NCBI GenBank assembly: GCA_034620365.1
Contig: JAQGEQ010000380.1
Coordinates: 992,001-1,056,000, forward strand
Reading direction: 5' to 3'
DNA from: Pegea sp. RAD2-039
Taxonomy: Eukaryota; Chordata; Thaliacea; Salpida; Salpidae
Length of the DNA stretch: 64,000 bases
Notes under the pieces: generated by a model
Database searches by the model: none
Told to the model about the DNA's origin: nothing
Seen by the model: the letters and a program-made list of their open reading frames with translations, nothing else
In this document: piece after piece, positions 1 through 12,611 of the stretch
How positions within the stretch are numbered: position 1 is the first letter of the stretch
How the letters are laid out: each line of letters starts with the position of its first letter
Made by a program: the position numbers and the translations under genes

Positions 1-105
1 TTGCGTAAGTAATTGGATGGTTTTTAGTTTGACTGCGGGAGTCACAAGTCTATAAAAGATTTTACAACTTAGTTTCGAAATATTTGTGTGTGAAGGTTAA
101 CTTAC

Positions 106-3100
106 CATGCACTGATGTGAATACGAAGAAAATCTTGCAACATGCTCCGTCAGTTTACAATACCTCTCTGGACCATATTCTCCACATGTAGCATTGGTAG
201 TAATTCTTGCATTACTAGCTAGGTTGATCAGACGCGGAAATAAACCTGTTTTTAAAAAGATAAAATTAAACATAAATGAATTCATAGTTTATTTAACATA
301 TATTATTATTTATATATAAAATATTTCATATATATGTAATGCTTATACTGCACCCTATAATGATAATTTTTTAATAAGACTAACAACAATTGTAAAACTA
401 ATCTTGACAGCATCTTCTCGGAAATTTATTTGAAGTATATTTTGTCATTATGTCTTAATTAATGTAAATACTTCAAAAGTAAACAATAAAAAATTGGCAT
501 AACAATATAGAGAAAGTCTTGTTACAAACAACTTTACATTGAAAATGTGGGCACACAAAATAAATATTATCAGAAAGAATGTAAGTCGTTTTTTGTTTGA
601 AAGAAGAATGCAAACAGTGAAAATAAGCATTTGATAATATAAAAACCACAAATGTTTAAATACTTTTATTCAAATATTCACCCACTTTAACCTTTCATTT
701 ACCTTTCAAACTTTTCTTTCACTTCTCTACATCGCTTATTATAAAATTTTGACGTTTCAAACTTAACAATAATCAATATCTCAAAATATAGAAAGAGTTT
801 GTAGAATTTGTAAGTTTTCTAAACAAATTTTATATTCATTTAATCAAAGCCCCAAAATTAATTTAGAAACGAATTGAATGAAAATTGAAAGTTTTGTAAA
901 TATCTTTCTAAATTTGATAGTTAGTATTTTCCACACCCTAAATCGTTACATAGGACGTTACAACGATGCTATTGTTAATGTTTTCATTGGCTAGTAAAAA
1001 GCTTTTATTTCCGGAAATGAAAACAGAATAGGCATCAAAATATGTTCTACTTTTAAGTAAACCGTTTGAAATTTTAAAAACTTTTTCAACTTTAAGCTGA
1101 CTTTATTTTTACGAGCTGAGACTGATTTAAACAAGTTATAAGTCTCCAATTAATACTGAACTTTTTTAATATTATTTAGACTAACTTTAACAATCATACT
1201 TACTGATATTTGAGTGTTTTAGATACGTATTTTGTCTCTTCGGAATAATTAAGTTTGTTCTTCTTGGGTGTGTGCCATACGCATTTGCATGAACACAATT
1301 AAATAATTTGAAAAATGTCAACAAAAATAATACGAATATTAAACATCGAGTTGTCAGCTTAGATGTTTGCAATGTTTTTGAAAGTACGACGTTCTTTTGA
1401 CAACGCAAAGTAAAATCTTTTTTAAGTTGAACTCTGCATTTATAAGAGGATATTGTTTTACTTTGATTGAAATTTAATTCAAATTGCTGCAACAATACAG
1501 GTTTCCTTTTTAAATCCGAATGCTTGTAATCATTTTCATTAAGATCAATTTTAAGTAGTGTCCATTGAGGCAAACTTAAAGAAAACTCTGAATTGAAGCT
1601 TAGTTTGTTACTAGCAAAATTCTTTGATTGATTTGATTTCATCTCCAATTCATCTTTCGAACTTACAAAATAAGCTTCTTACATAAAATAAAAACTCATT
1701 GAATATCATGTATACGAAGCACATTAAAAAGACTGAAAAAGTTTTAAATCCAACTTTAAAGTTAGTTTGAATATACAAATTACGTCAATATAGATAGTTT
1801 ATGTATCTCTATAATCTTTTAATTGTTATTTATTGAATCTCAGATTAAATTCAAACAAACAATTTTTGAACAACTTCCTTAAATGAGTTCTTAAGTTTAA
1901 ATCTCTTGCAAAAGTCTTCTTTTCAATACTTCAATTAAAAAATAACCTCTACATTAAGCAAATAAACATATACTTAGCTATATACAAATTACTTTTTAAG
2001 AATTTTACATATTCTTATAAAAACCTCTTAAAAAATTTATCAGTAAAAACTGTCATGGACTGAAAAAGTTTGTCTTAAAACGAAACTACATAAAAAGCAT
2101 GTTTAAAAGTTTTTACTCTAACTGCTATTTGTAAAACACTAAAATAAAGTTACATTTCTCAAAATAAATTTGCCAACAGCTTAGTCGATTGAGTTTGGAC
2201 GGCTGTGGCTAGGGTACAAGAAAGCGGAAATGAATAACAAAAGAAATACAGAAATGCTGGAGGATTTGTGAAAGCAACGCACAGTATTATTGTTAAAGAA
2301 GCACGTGCCATTGGCTTCTTAGGTCGATACTCGTGATGAATGATGCTTCAGTTTATAACTCAGTTCAATCATTTTATAACGAACTTTGGAAAGGTTTGTG
2401 GTGAGAGGATAAATGAATCTGCAATGATTCAACAGAGACTTAAAATAAGATTTTATCTGTGACTTATTTGTAAAAAATACTCAAAAAGAACAAAAATATT
2501 CATGAAAAAGATGAGAGTGAATCAAATAAAAAAGTTTTACTATTCATAATTACATTATTTAGTAATATAAATTTCGTTTTTTGAAAAGTATCTTTAGTGT
2601 CTTTATACTTTCTCGAATTCTTGATAGTTTTAGCTTAGCTGTAAATAAGGCCAAATGATACACTAGCCAAGAATTAGCTTTAATTAAATTGAATTGATTC
2701 AGTAATAGTAAAAAATTCGAAAATATGGTTTAGAAAATAAGTTTTTTATTTATATAAAAGTTACTTTTCCAAATTTGCTTGAATAATTCGACAAAATAAG
2801 CAACAAGTCATATGTGTAAGTATTGATGCAGTTTAAGTGTTATACTTTTAATTTAAAAGTTTTTCTTTTCATTGTAAACCAGCTTTGAACGCAGTTTATC
2901 ATTAGCTGTCACGCCTCTTTGATTTACTTGCAATGAAATTTAATTAGTAAGAATGCAAATTTACTTTTAGAATAATCTTCTAATCACATCATCAAGCATA
3001 TTAACTTAAGTAAATTTACCTTATCTCAATTTTTCATTTATTTCTCTTTTGTACACATTCATCTACAGATAAAATTCTTCAGTTACCAATTTTAGCAGTA

Positions 3101-6100
3101 CATGACAGTGTCTATTATGTTTATATGATCTTTTTCATTTTCCCATCGACAAATAAATGGTATTTTAAAAGTTTTAACAAATTCCTTACAACAATTTAAA
3201 ATATTTGAAGTAAACTAGTAACAAACGTCGCATTATTTAAATTTTCGGTTTTTTCCATGGCTGTTTTGACCAACCCAGATGGTATTTAACTTAGTTCTAA
3301 GATCCACAAAACTATTTCTTTGAAATCGTGGTTGTTAAACCAAACAGTCACCACAAAATGTCAGTTAGACAAACTTTTTTGCATGCGTTGTTTTGAAATT
3401 ATTAATTACTGAGTTTAATTTAGTTTGTTTTGAATTTGATCTTTTGTAAACTTTAGATACATTTAAAAAATTTTGAGACATTGTATTATTTCTAATAGCA
3501 ATTCTTTATCTACAAGATTTTTAACTACAGAGAATTTTCATGACGATATTAGATTAACTTCATTTATTAAATTTATTAGTATTAGATAATTAGCATATAT
3601 AGTTCAAAAAATTCATTAACAGCATGCGTAGAAAAAATAAACGTGCATATTTAGAAACGAAATAAATCAAGATAAACTCTTTAGAAATGAAAGATTAAAA
3701 AAAACTTATTATTCTGTAGAACCTAGCTTATAATTCATGCTAAGGCCTATGAGAAAATGCCGTCTCATTATAATAACCAATTAAATGATAAATCAGTCTT
3801 TAAGTTAAGCCAAGTATAAAATAAGAGTTTTAAAAGTAAATACAAACATGGAAATTGTTTAATATTAAATCTATAAATATCATCAATTTTTTGATCAAGA
3901 ACTATATAATTGATTTTAGTTTCCAAACCAAGAGTTTCAAATGGTAAAAGCGATAAAAAACTTTTAAAAACTTTTTAAAACGATATCTTAACATGTATGA
4001 GTAATATCATTTGTCCAAAATGTATTTCCCAATACGTAGAGTTCAAAAATAATTATGTAGAGTTACTATAAAAATTTCAAAGTAAATTTCCTATTCTAGA
4101 CCAAACGTTCTCTATGAATGACTCAAAGTTGACTTTTTCTACACAAATCAAACAATCGCATTTTCCAAAGCAAACAAAAGTTGTAGAAGAAGAACAAGAC
4201 AAACATAAAATTTAAAATATAGATCGAAATTTTATATAGAGAAGCAGTCTCTTTCAATTCTACACAATGAGCCTCAATGGTGATACTTACAATATATAAA
4301 TTATTATTTTTTAGCACTATTTCATTCACACAATTACTTCAAATGTACTTATACTCAAGTAATGTTCTTTCTTGAAAGTAGAATAAATTAAAAATTTATA
4401 GCATTCACTTTTTCGCTATAGAAATGATTATAAAGTGCTAAATATGCTTAAGACTCAATAAAGTTCAAAGGACTTTGCACATTTTACTTGAATGTTTGCA
4501 CCCTATGTCTTACTTTATGATATACTTAGTGTTGGCAGAATAGCTCATTTTTCGTAAAATTATATTCGTTGATATTTATATTCACATCTTTAAAAATCAG
4601 ATTCATTAAGCAAGAATCTTAAACAAAATATTTATTACTTAACCCATAAAATATTTTTAGCAGTGCATTCTGTAAAAAACGTTTTCTTTTTGTAAACTTC
4701 TTATATCAGGTGATAAAAACCTATAATTCAAAGTTTTTACTTTGTAAGGTTCAATGTTGATTAAGATTTATCAAAAATGTTAATTAAACCTTAACTGTTT
4801 TATTCTAACATAAAGTACAGCATCTTCAGAAAGACCTAATTCAAGTCTCAGCTTTAAAAGGAATTGAAAGCCTGTTTCAATTTTATCTAAAAGTTTAAGA
4901 GTTTGAATAATAGAATTTAGATGTTTTAGTAGATTTAGCAGATTTATACAAGATTTGAAATATTAGATAAATCTAATGATCAGTAATTTAATAGAGATAA
5001 TACTTTACTGTATTTCATTTGATTTTCCAGTCTATTAAAAGTATACAATACTGCATTTGGTAGTTTGCGGATACAACAATTTATTTGAAACACAAAAACT
5101 TTGTAAGTTAAAAAAATTATAAAAATAAAAAGCTAAAAATTAAACAGTATTTTAAAAAATTCACTTATAATTTTTTATGACATTAAACAGTTGCTTTCTA
5201 AATTACTCGGTAAAAAGAACTTAAGCATTTGTAAGACTACATATTTGCTCTTACATATTTGATGCTGAATATATATTGCCAACTTTTGTAAATTATATTT
5301 TTTGTTAGATTTTTTTCGTTTTTTTTTTTATTTAAGGTATATAAGTTTAAATTTAGTCTTTACAGAAGCAAACGTATTTGACTAAACTGATTATTATGGA
5401 TATTGTTACTTGAAGTAAAATAAAACAAGACTGGTATCAAAAAAGCTGTAATAATTTGTTTTCTATTTTTGCTTAAATTAAAAATATTCACTTTATCATT
5501 ATTTAGTCACATCTGCATTAGAGACAGCTTTTGAAGACCATTATACATAGTAAGGCGTGATTTATGATAAACAAAAATGTCTAATGCTATTATTCTGACC
5601 GTTTATTTGTTCCACATCATAAATGTAGTTGCATTGCCATTTTTTCAATATTTTATAAAACTTTAACCAACATTTTGACTTTGAACGTGCTTTTGTTCCA
5701 CTAATACATCAGCAACGTTTAAACTATATGAGAGCACACATTACTATAAATTGGTATTTTATCCCGTTGATGAAAAAAGGGAAGTGATTTAATGATCCGA
5801 TGTAATTTTTACTGAATACATGAATAATCTTTGAATGAGAACAATTTATCAATGATTTAGTAATGCGGTTATTATTATTCAAACAAGCGACTTTCAAAAA
5901 ATCCATCATAATTAGCAATGAAAATTAAAGATGAATAAAAATTATTGAAAGTTTTATTTACAAGAAAACGTTTTTAAAAAGATTTTTGATGCAATATAAA
6001 GTTAAAAGTACTTTTAAAATTAATATAACAAATGTAACATATTTTGAAAAAGCTCATAATCAGTTGTAACTAAGTGTTTTTTCTACATTGAATCACTAAA

Positions 6101-9100
6101 TGCAAACAAGATTACAAAACTTTTATAACGTTAAACTCATCGTTAAAATACTAAACCAATCATTTATTTAGATACCGAACAAAAGTAAAGTTTTCAAGAC
6201 TAAACTCACAAGCTTTCATTTTCAAGCTTTTTAAACTATATTTATTGGAGTAATTACTTGAGTAGTTATTAAACAAATATTTAATAATACATAATACATC
6301 GATCAAATTTAATAGTGTGACCATGTATAGAAGAATTTTTTCTCGCATTTTATTCGTCTTTGTCAATTATATTAAATACATTATGACCAAAATTTACAAA
6401 TCTATTACTGCAATTTCTTTATCTCTTTTATTTTTTTTACTTTTATTTTATTTTTCAAAACAATCACACATATCTAACTCCATTAAACATATAAGTCTAA
6501 AACATTTTTGTGAGTCTGAAAAAGTTAGTTTACATTGACCCTGTCTACCCTGATTAATCTTAAACGTTTTATCAATTTTATGTCATCATAATTTTTCAGA
6601 AATGATTTATAATTCAAAATCAATATTAAAAGATTCAGAAACTATTTCTGATCTCAAAGCTTCTGTTAGAGAACACTTTAAATTAATCACACTTTTGTTA
6701 TACTATCTTTCATATATCAAAGTAAACTATAAATACGAAACATGCAACATAAAAGTTTTAAAAAAAAACTAGCAAATGTTTTTAGCTTGTTTTTATCTAA
6801 GTAAAAAGTTTGTTAAACATTCTAGGACAAAACCAATTGGATAAGGTTACAAGTATTTCGAGTAACAATTTAACTTTTGAATTTAATATGTTTTATTCAC
6901 ATTCGAAAAGTCAAGTTTATGCTTGATTTAATTTACAGGGCAAAGGTCAACGAATGATATTTTCACAATCTAAGTTTTCTAATAAATACCAACAAATGAA
7001 ATACCGGATATTTGTGTAAATTGACATGATCTTGATATAACAGTTATTTAAATCTAAAGATTTTCCAATTATTAACACACTTAAATGAAGCAGGCCATTG
7101 ATAGATGACTTTTGTTATGTGTAAGTGATTTATATTTCTAGTTTAACTTTCTAATAAATTATCTTTTATTTTGCTTGATCAATTATTTCTTAGCAACAAA
7201 TCATGATATTAATCTAAGCTTGAACTAAATAATGTAATATTACATACTATAAAGTTTATTTTTTCAACTCTATACTACAAATTATATAACTTGGTAGTTT
7301 GAGCCGTTAAATATATGTACTTAAAAAACCTGTAAACTCTTTTATTAAAATTTACACAAAACAACTAACGTAAACTTAAAAAAACACCTTAGATCTCAGC
7401 AACAATTTCTACTCAAAGTTTCTGTAATGATGAAATACTAATAAAACTACGTTCGCTGAATTAATCAACAAGTCTAGTAAGTTTTAACATATCGAAGTGA
7501 CCTTGTCTTTATCACGTAAAACTGTATTTTGTTATTCCAAATTTTCGAGGCTAAGTTCGTGCAGGTCTCACAACGGAAGTTAAGATAGAAAGTTAGACAA
7601 TATAAAATAAATAACATCTATTCACTGACAATATCTAATAATAACAAAGCTACAAACACAATGAAAATTTCAATTGGAGCTTCGTTTCTGAGAATGACAT
7701 ATCTTTCTAGATGGAGTTATTGAAAAAACAAGTAAAGTTCTCCAAGATTATCTGGGTAAAAATAATTGAACTTACAATTTAAATTTTAGATATAATCAAA
7801 AATAAGTTTTCCTCAAAATTTCAAGTTCACATCAGAATTTTTATTTAGTTTTATTAATCCTAAGTTTATATTGTGTTTATTTGATAGCTTATAGTTTTTA
7901 GTACGTTTTTTTCGATACCTAAAGAACAAAAGAATCAAGTTGTTTGAGAAATAACCAAAAGTGAAAAATCTTAGTTGTTTGGCACAATACGAAATATTTT
8001 CCATTGTTTTGTGTCAACCGAAAATCTTTTATAGAGATAAAACATTTTATCTTAAACTTTATTTATTTGGCTATTATATTATTTATAATTATTTAATTGG
8101 AATTAATCATGAGAAAAAATTCAAATATTTTAATAAAAATCAGGTTAGTTCTTGCTTTTCTTAGGTTTATTAATTACATACTTAGTTTTATACAACGTAA
8201 ATGTTTAGTTTTTCAAATCAAATTTGAGTGACAAAACTTTGTATTGAAGTCAATCGTTTCTTGTTAACTATATATAATCGAGGTTCTATAAAGACTGAGT
8301 AAAAACTTCTTTGAGTATTAGCTCTTCAGTAAATAAGAAACAATTTGTAGTTTGAAACATCTTCATTGTATCTATCTGTAGAAAGTATTCTGTTCATACA
8401 ATTAGCTTTTCTAGAAGCTAATGGTATATACAAAACTGTTTAAAACAACTTTTAGGTTATTTATGTGAAATCATGGAAGTAAATTATACATACTTTGTAG
8501 ATCAGAAGTTTAAAATATTTTTTTAGTTATTGTTGAGTTGTAATACATTTCTTGTAGCTTTTAGCTTGTATAACTTGAAATATTGTTTTAGATATAGTTC
8601 AATTGAAATACTTACTGAAATGAAAGTTTATTTTGGTAAGGTTTTTTATCCTTATGTCAGGTATTTTCTAAAACAGTAGCTAAATCAACAATATTTATAT
8701 AAAAGCGATAATTACAGAAAAAGAAAGTTAATTTTACAGCTGAATATGTTGTAGTAGTAACATAACCAAATAAATAGCATGAAAGTCATTCAAATAAAAT
8801 TTCATTTGTGTACTAGACTGTCAGCGGCTTTATTTCATCTAGCTTGACCCTCAAATAAAAAATTAAAGTGTCCCACACACAGGTTTTGTTTAAAAGTGAA
8901 GTATGATTGGTGGGAAACAGTTTGGCTTGACGAATCTAATTGCTGTAGTGCAAAACCAAAAAAACAAAAGAAATGTTTAGACAAAGTTAAACAAATCAAC
9001 AAAAGAAAACTGAGGAAAGCCTAAACTGCTCGTGACATCACTTCACGAAAGTTTCCATCTACCTCCAATCATTTCTTCGGAAATTTCTTCACAAATAAAA

Positions 9101-12100
9101 GGTAGATTTAACAGGTGTTTTGAAGGGCATTGAAAAATGGAAATTTTATCACCAATTCTTTATACAATTAATTAATTTTTCACACCACGTCCAGAATAAT
9201 TCTTATTTCAGAGAGCAGAAAATTGATTTTTATATAAATTTTAAGTTTAGTTTTATACATTCCACACAAATTTATTGTAATTTAAATAAATATTACTCAT
9301 TAATTGAGGATATTAAACTGATTGAGAAGAAAGTGATTTAACTTAAAGTTTTGTTTTTAAGCAATTTTAATTCAGTGATAAAAATAGAATTAAAGAAATG
9401 TTGCATCAAATAAGCAAGAAAAATATTATTCCATCATAACTCAAAAATGTTTAAAGTTGCAAATAATTAAGCTTGAACATTAACTGCTGAGTATCATGTT
9501 TTATAAATACTGTTGATCTTACTTTGCAAAATAAATATTGCTATCAGCTGCTTTAGCTAAAAAACAAGGTTGAAAACTCTAATAATTTAATTGCAAAACA
9601 AATCTATGTACCAGATACATATAAAGTAATCATAAATTAACTGAAAAGTAAAATTTATAAATTAAATTTACAGTGTTTCAACTGTTAAAGACAATTAAGT
9701 GGTTACTGTTAGAAGTTTGAATCAAGTTTTCTATTTGTAAGATCAGTGCGTTGAAACATTCAGATTTAGATTAGTGTTTTTTAGAGGCTAGAGATATTTA
9801 CTTTTCTTAAAGTTTGTTGATTGACCAAAGTAACTATTTGGTTTTGATAAGCTTCTATTTTAAGGTGATATGACACACCTTTCTAATTAGTAATGTGAAA
9901 AATAGTTTTTAACAAAAAAAGTTACAACATGAGTTGTAAAATTCTAAGCGAGCATATTTTGAGTTTGCTTTTTCTTATTCCTAGTTCTAGAATTTGAAAT
10001 GAAATAAACTTTTACTGAACTCTTACGAAAACAAAAGCTAATTTCTATTCAAATGTGTAAAGTTAAACATTTTTATTTTTTATTTTCTCTTATTTTATTT
10101 TAACAGAGGGCTGTCCATCAAATTACTCTTTTCTATTTATTTAGAAAAAACTAATTGTAAACCTTGTGATTAAAAAACTTTGTGATTATTAAAGATGGGT
10201 CGATAACACTTTTTAACATTCCATATGATTTTAATAACATTAAAGTATCATTTGTTATTACCTCTAATAAACAAAACAAAATTATCCAGTCTAAAAAAAT
10301 TCTTCTTCTAATAAAAAAGCTATTCCCAAAATTCATTGTTTTTAAGGCTGCACTTCGAATTTTTTATAATGCAATTATATGGAATCTATTTTCTATGATT
10401 TATATATTTTAGAAGATAAATTTTAATAATGACCAACAAAAAGCAAGTAATCACTAAAAACTTGTTTAGATACCAATGTATATTTTGTAGACTTTTGTTA
10501 TTACATAATACGAATTAAAATTGAAAAATGTGTTTAACAATTAGAAATTTCCTGATAATAATGAGACAAGTTCTCAAAAAGTAAATACTCTGTGAATTTT
10601 TAAAAATTTTCTAAACCCAACATAAACATGCATAAGAACATAAAAAACCTTTTAGTCACATGATTTAATCTATAAGAGTCACATTAAAGAGCTGTGTGAG
10701 GTGGTATAATAGAGCTAAACAAAACCTCTTACAAAGAGACAAGCTAAAAAAATTATGTATTACTATTAGCAGGTTGCTTATCGCTGACCGATTGTTAGAA
10801 ACGACTATTAAGTATTTTTCTACTTGCACAGAACTTTTCCAAAATCTTTTCAATGTTGTTCACTATTAAACTATTTCAATTGCGTGACTTTTTCAAAAGA
10901 AACAAACTACATCTTTTTTCATCAGTTTCTTACGACGAACTTGGGTTGTCAATTTTTCGCTTCAATTTAGGCTAAACGTTGAAACTAACAAATAATGGCA
11001 ACATTAGGAATTTTCTTTTTAGTTTATCAAAATTGAAACTGTGTTTTACTTCAATTATTAAGTTAGTATCGTAACAATTTTGTTTCTTGTATTCTTATCA
11101 AATCAAAGATTAACTTTTTTAAATAATAGTAATTTGAACAGAAAAAGATGAGGTCAAAGAATTCTTTTATATCACCACTGAACAGCAATTATAGTGACAC
11201 AATCTTAAGATGTTTGGTTCTGACACATTCTGTTATCAATGATTGATGAAGCACGTGTTTTATGCTGTAATTGAAGACAATTGGCAAGTAAGTCCTACAA
11301 CGTTGGAGCTAATTAATCGGTGAAAAAGCGACCGAAGGTTCTGTTAAACCTTTAAGTTCAAAATAGTTTTCTTTCAACAGAAAAACTGCTGAGTATTCGC
11401 CCCCTACCAAAATACGGTATCGATTACACCTAAATCACGTCACAAAAATTGACATGCTGCCAAAGACTAGCCGAAACATCAGAGGGGTTCTAGTTCAGCT
11501 TAAAGTTATCTCTAAGCAACATTTGACAGATTGTAGCATAAAACGCGGGGGCAAACTAAGTGCATTGCTCAATTGATACATTATGACGTAATTTCAAATT
11601 CGCTCTAATGAGGCTATGAGATGTTTATCTGACTATGAAACACCAAACAAGACCAATGAATCGTGACAGAAATCACTTTTGTTCAAAAGCATCATTACAG
11701 AATCGGGAATGTTCGGATTTAATTAAATACGCTTCAGTTATAAAATGATTTAATTACTAAATGCTAAATAGTGTCATCCTTCAATAGATCAAAAATAACA
11801 ATTTTATTTTTTTATTCAATGATTTATTTCAAACTAAATGACTTCAAAATTCGAAATTAAGAGAACTATTTTGACAGAATACTTTATAGTTACAACGTTA
11901 AGAGCTTTATTTTACTTTTCACTAAACGTTTAGAGATATTTTAAATATATATTTGTTAAAATTTATTATTACACAATTGCTCTCGACAAATATTCGCTAT
12001 TGCACTTACAACTTGTAATTATATTTTCCTTTTTTGTGTTTCATTTAGAACCTATAAAAATCTACTTAAGATCAGCATAAGATCAGTATAGGATCTATAT

Positions 12101-12611
12101 TATATTAAGATGTACATATCTTGGAATAACTTACTTATTTCAACGCTTTTGATAGAATTCTAGAATTAATTGTCTTTATTCGTTAAAATATTTATGTCTT
12201 AATTAAAAGATCTAATCCAACTCAATTCTTCAGATGTCATAACAATATATGCCTTAATTTAGCGAAAATAATTTATAAGTGAAATATGCTTTCAACAAGC
12301 GATCAACTTAATGTTGTTTATTTAATTATTAAATAAAATGTTTTAAACTATTTTTAGTTTAACCACTTGCATAAAGCACATACAAAACATTATATATATA
12401 TACACAAAATATCAAATAAGAAAATATTTTGAATAAAAAAGTTAAAAAACTTACCAAATATTTGTGGCTCTTCTATAACAACTTGTGGCCTTGTGGTAGA
12501 AATGAAAAATACTTGTATCAAAAGAACCAATCGAAAAACCATTGACTGAACAAATAATCTAGTATTTGCACATTTTGCCTTAATACAATTTTGTTGCATT
12601 GTTGTAAGCAT
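106..12611 (-). CDS. Laminin alpha chain, N-terminal end (partial; runs off the left edge)
   Basis: Two exons can be joined: 12611..12455 (start codon at 12611, signal-peptide region) and 245..106. The second reads LFPRLINLASNARITTNATC, then GEYGPERYCKL. This is the start of the laminin N-terminal (LN) domain of alpha chains, which drives network polymerisation in basement membranes. Both exons meet in phase 1 (split Gly codon, G|GT) across a 12.2-kb intron, with a strong donor (G|GTAAGT at 12454) and acceptor (AACAG ending at 246). Exon 2 leaves in phase 0 through GTAAG at 105, so the rest of the very large gene lies outside the window. Exon 1 has a hydrophobic run (MVFRLVLLIQVFFIS) that fits a secretion signal; Met5 or Met24 could be the true start. 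Exon 2 is secure by family resemblance. Exon 1 is inferred from phase and signal peptide, and a competing first exon exists at 1204-1648. Confidence 0.82.
249..1203 (-). other. Laminin intron, 3' part
   Basis: AT-rich intron sequence between the candidate alternative exon and laminin exon 2. It ends in an acceptor of the form TTTTTAAAAACAG on the minus strand. I see no other gene or repeat here. Confidence 0.5.
1204..1648 (-). CDS. Candidate alternative first (or cassette) exon of the laminin alpha gene
   Basis: This is an open frame of 148 codons plus one base, from ATG at 1648 to a strong donor (ATCA|GTAAGTATG, intron starting at 1203). It exits in phase 1, exactly the phase that laminin exon 2 at 245 needs; the join would give Asn-Ile-Ser-Leu-Phe-Pro. 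Residues 1-100 are hydrophilic. Residues 103-118 (CLIFVLFLLTFFKLFN) form a hydrophobic segment followed by Val-His-Ala, a plausible signal-peptidase site. After it come about 28 basic/polar residues. Without splicing the frame stops five codons beyond the donor. The late position of the hydrophobic segment is odd for a classical signal peptide, so the true exon may start inside the frame, or this could be a chance ORF. The long open frame in AT-rich DNA and the matching phase argue for coding. Confidence 0.42.
1649..12454 (-). other. Long laminin first intron, no further gene seen
   Basis: About 10.8 kb of AT-rich DNA with only short open frames typical of chance. None shows a recognisable domain or a convincing set of splice sites. 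Slightly GC-richer patches at about 2160-2440 and 11260-11600 could be very old transposon remnants but cannot be assigned. Its status as intron depends on the exon at 12455-12611 being real. Confidence 0.4.

Noticed and set aside
11260-11600. GC-richer patch suspected to be a Mariner-type relic
   Set aside because: No transposase motif or terminal inverted repeat could be read.
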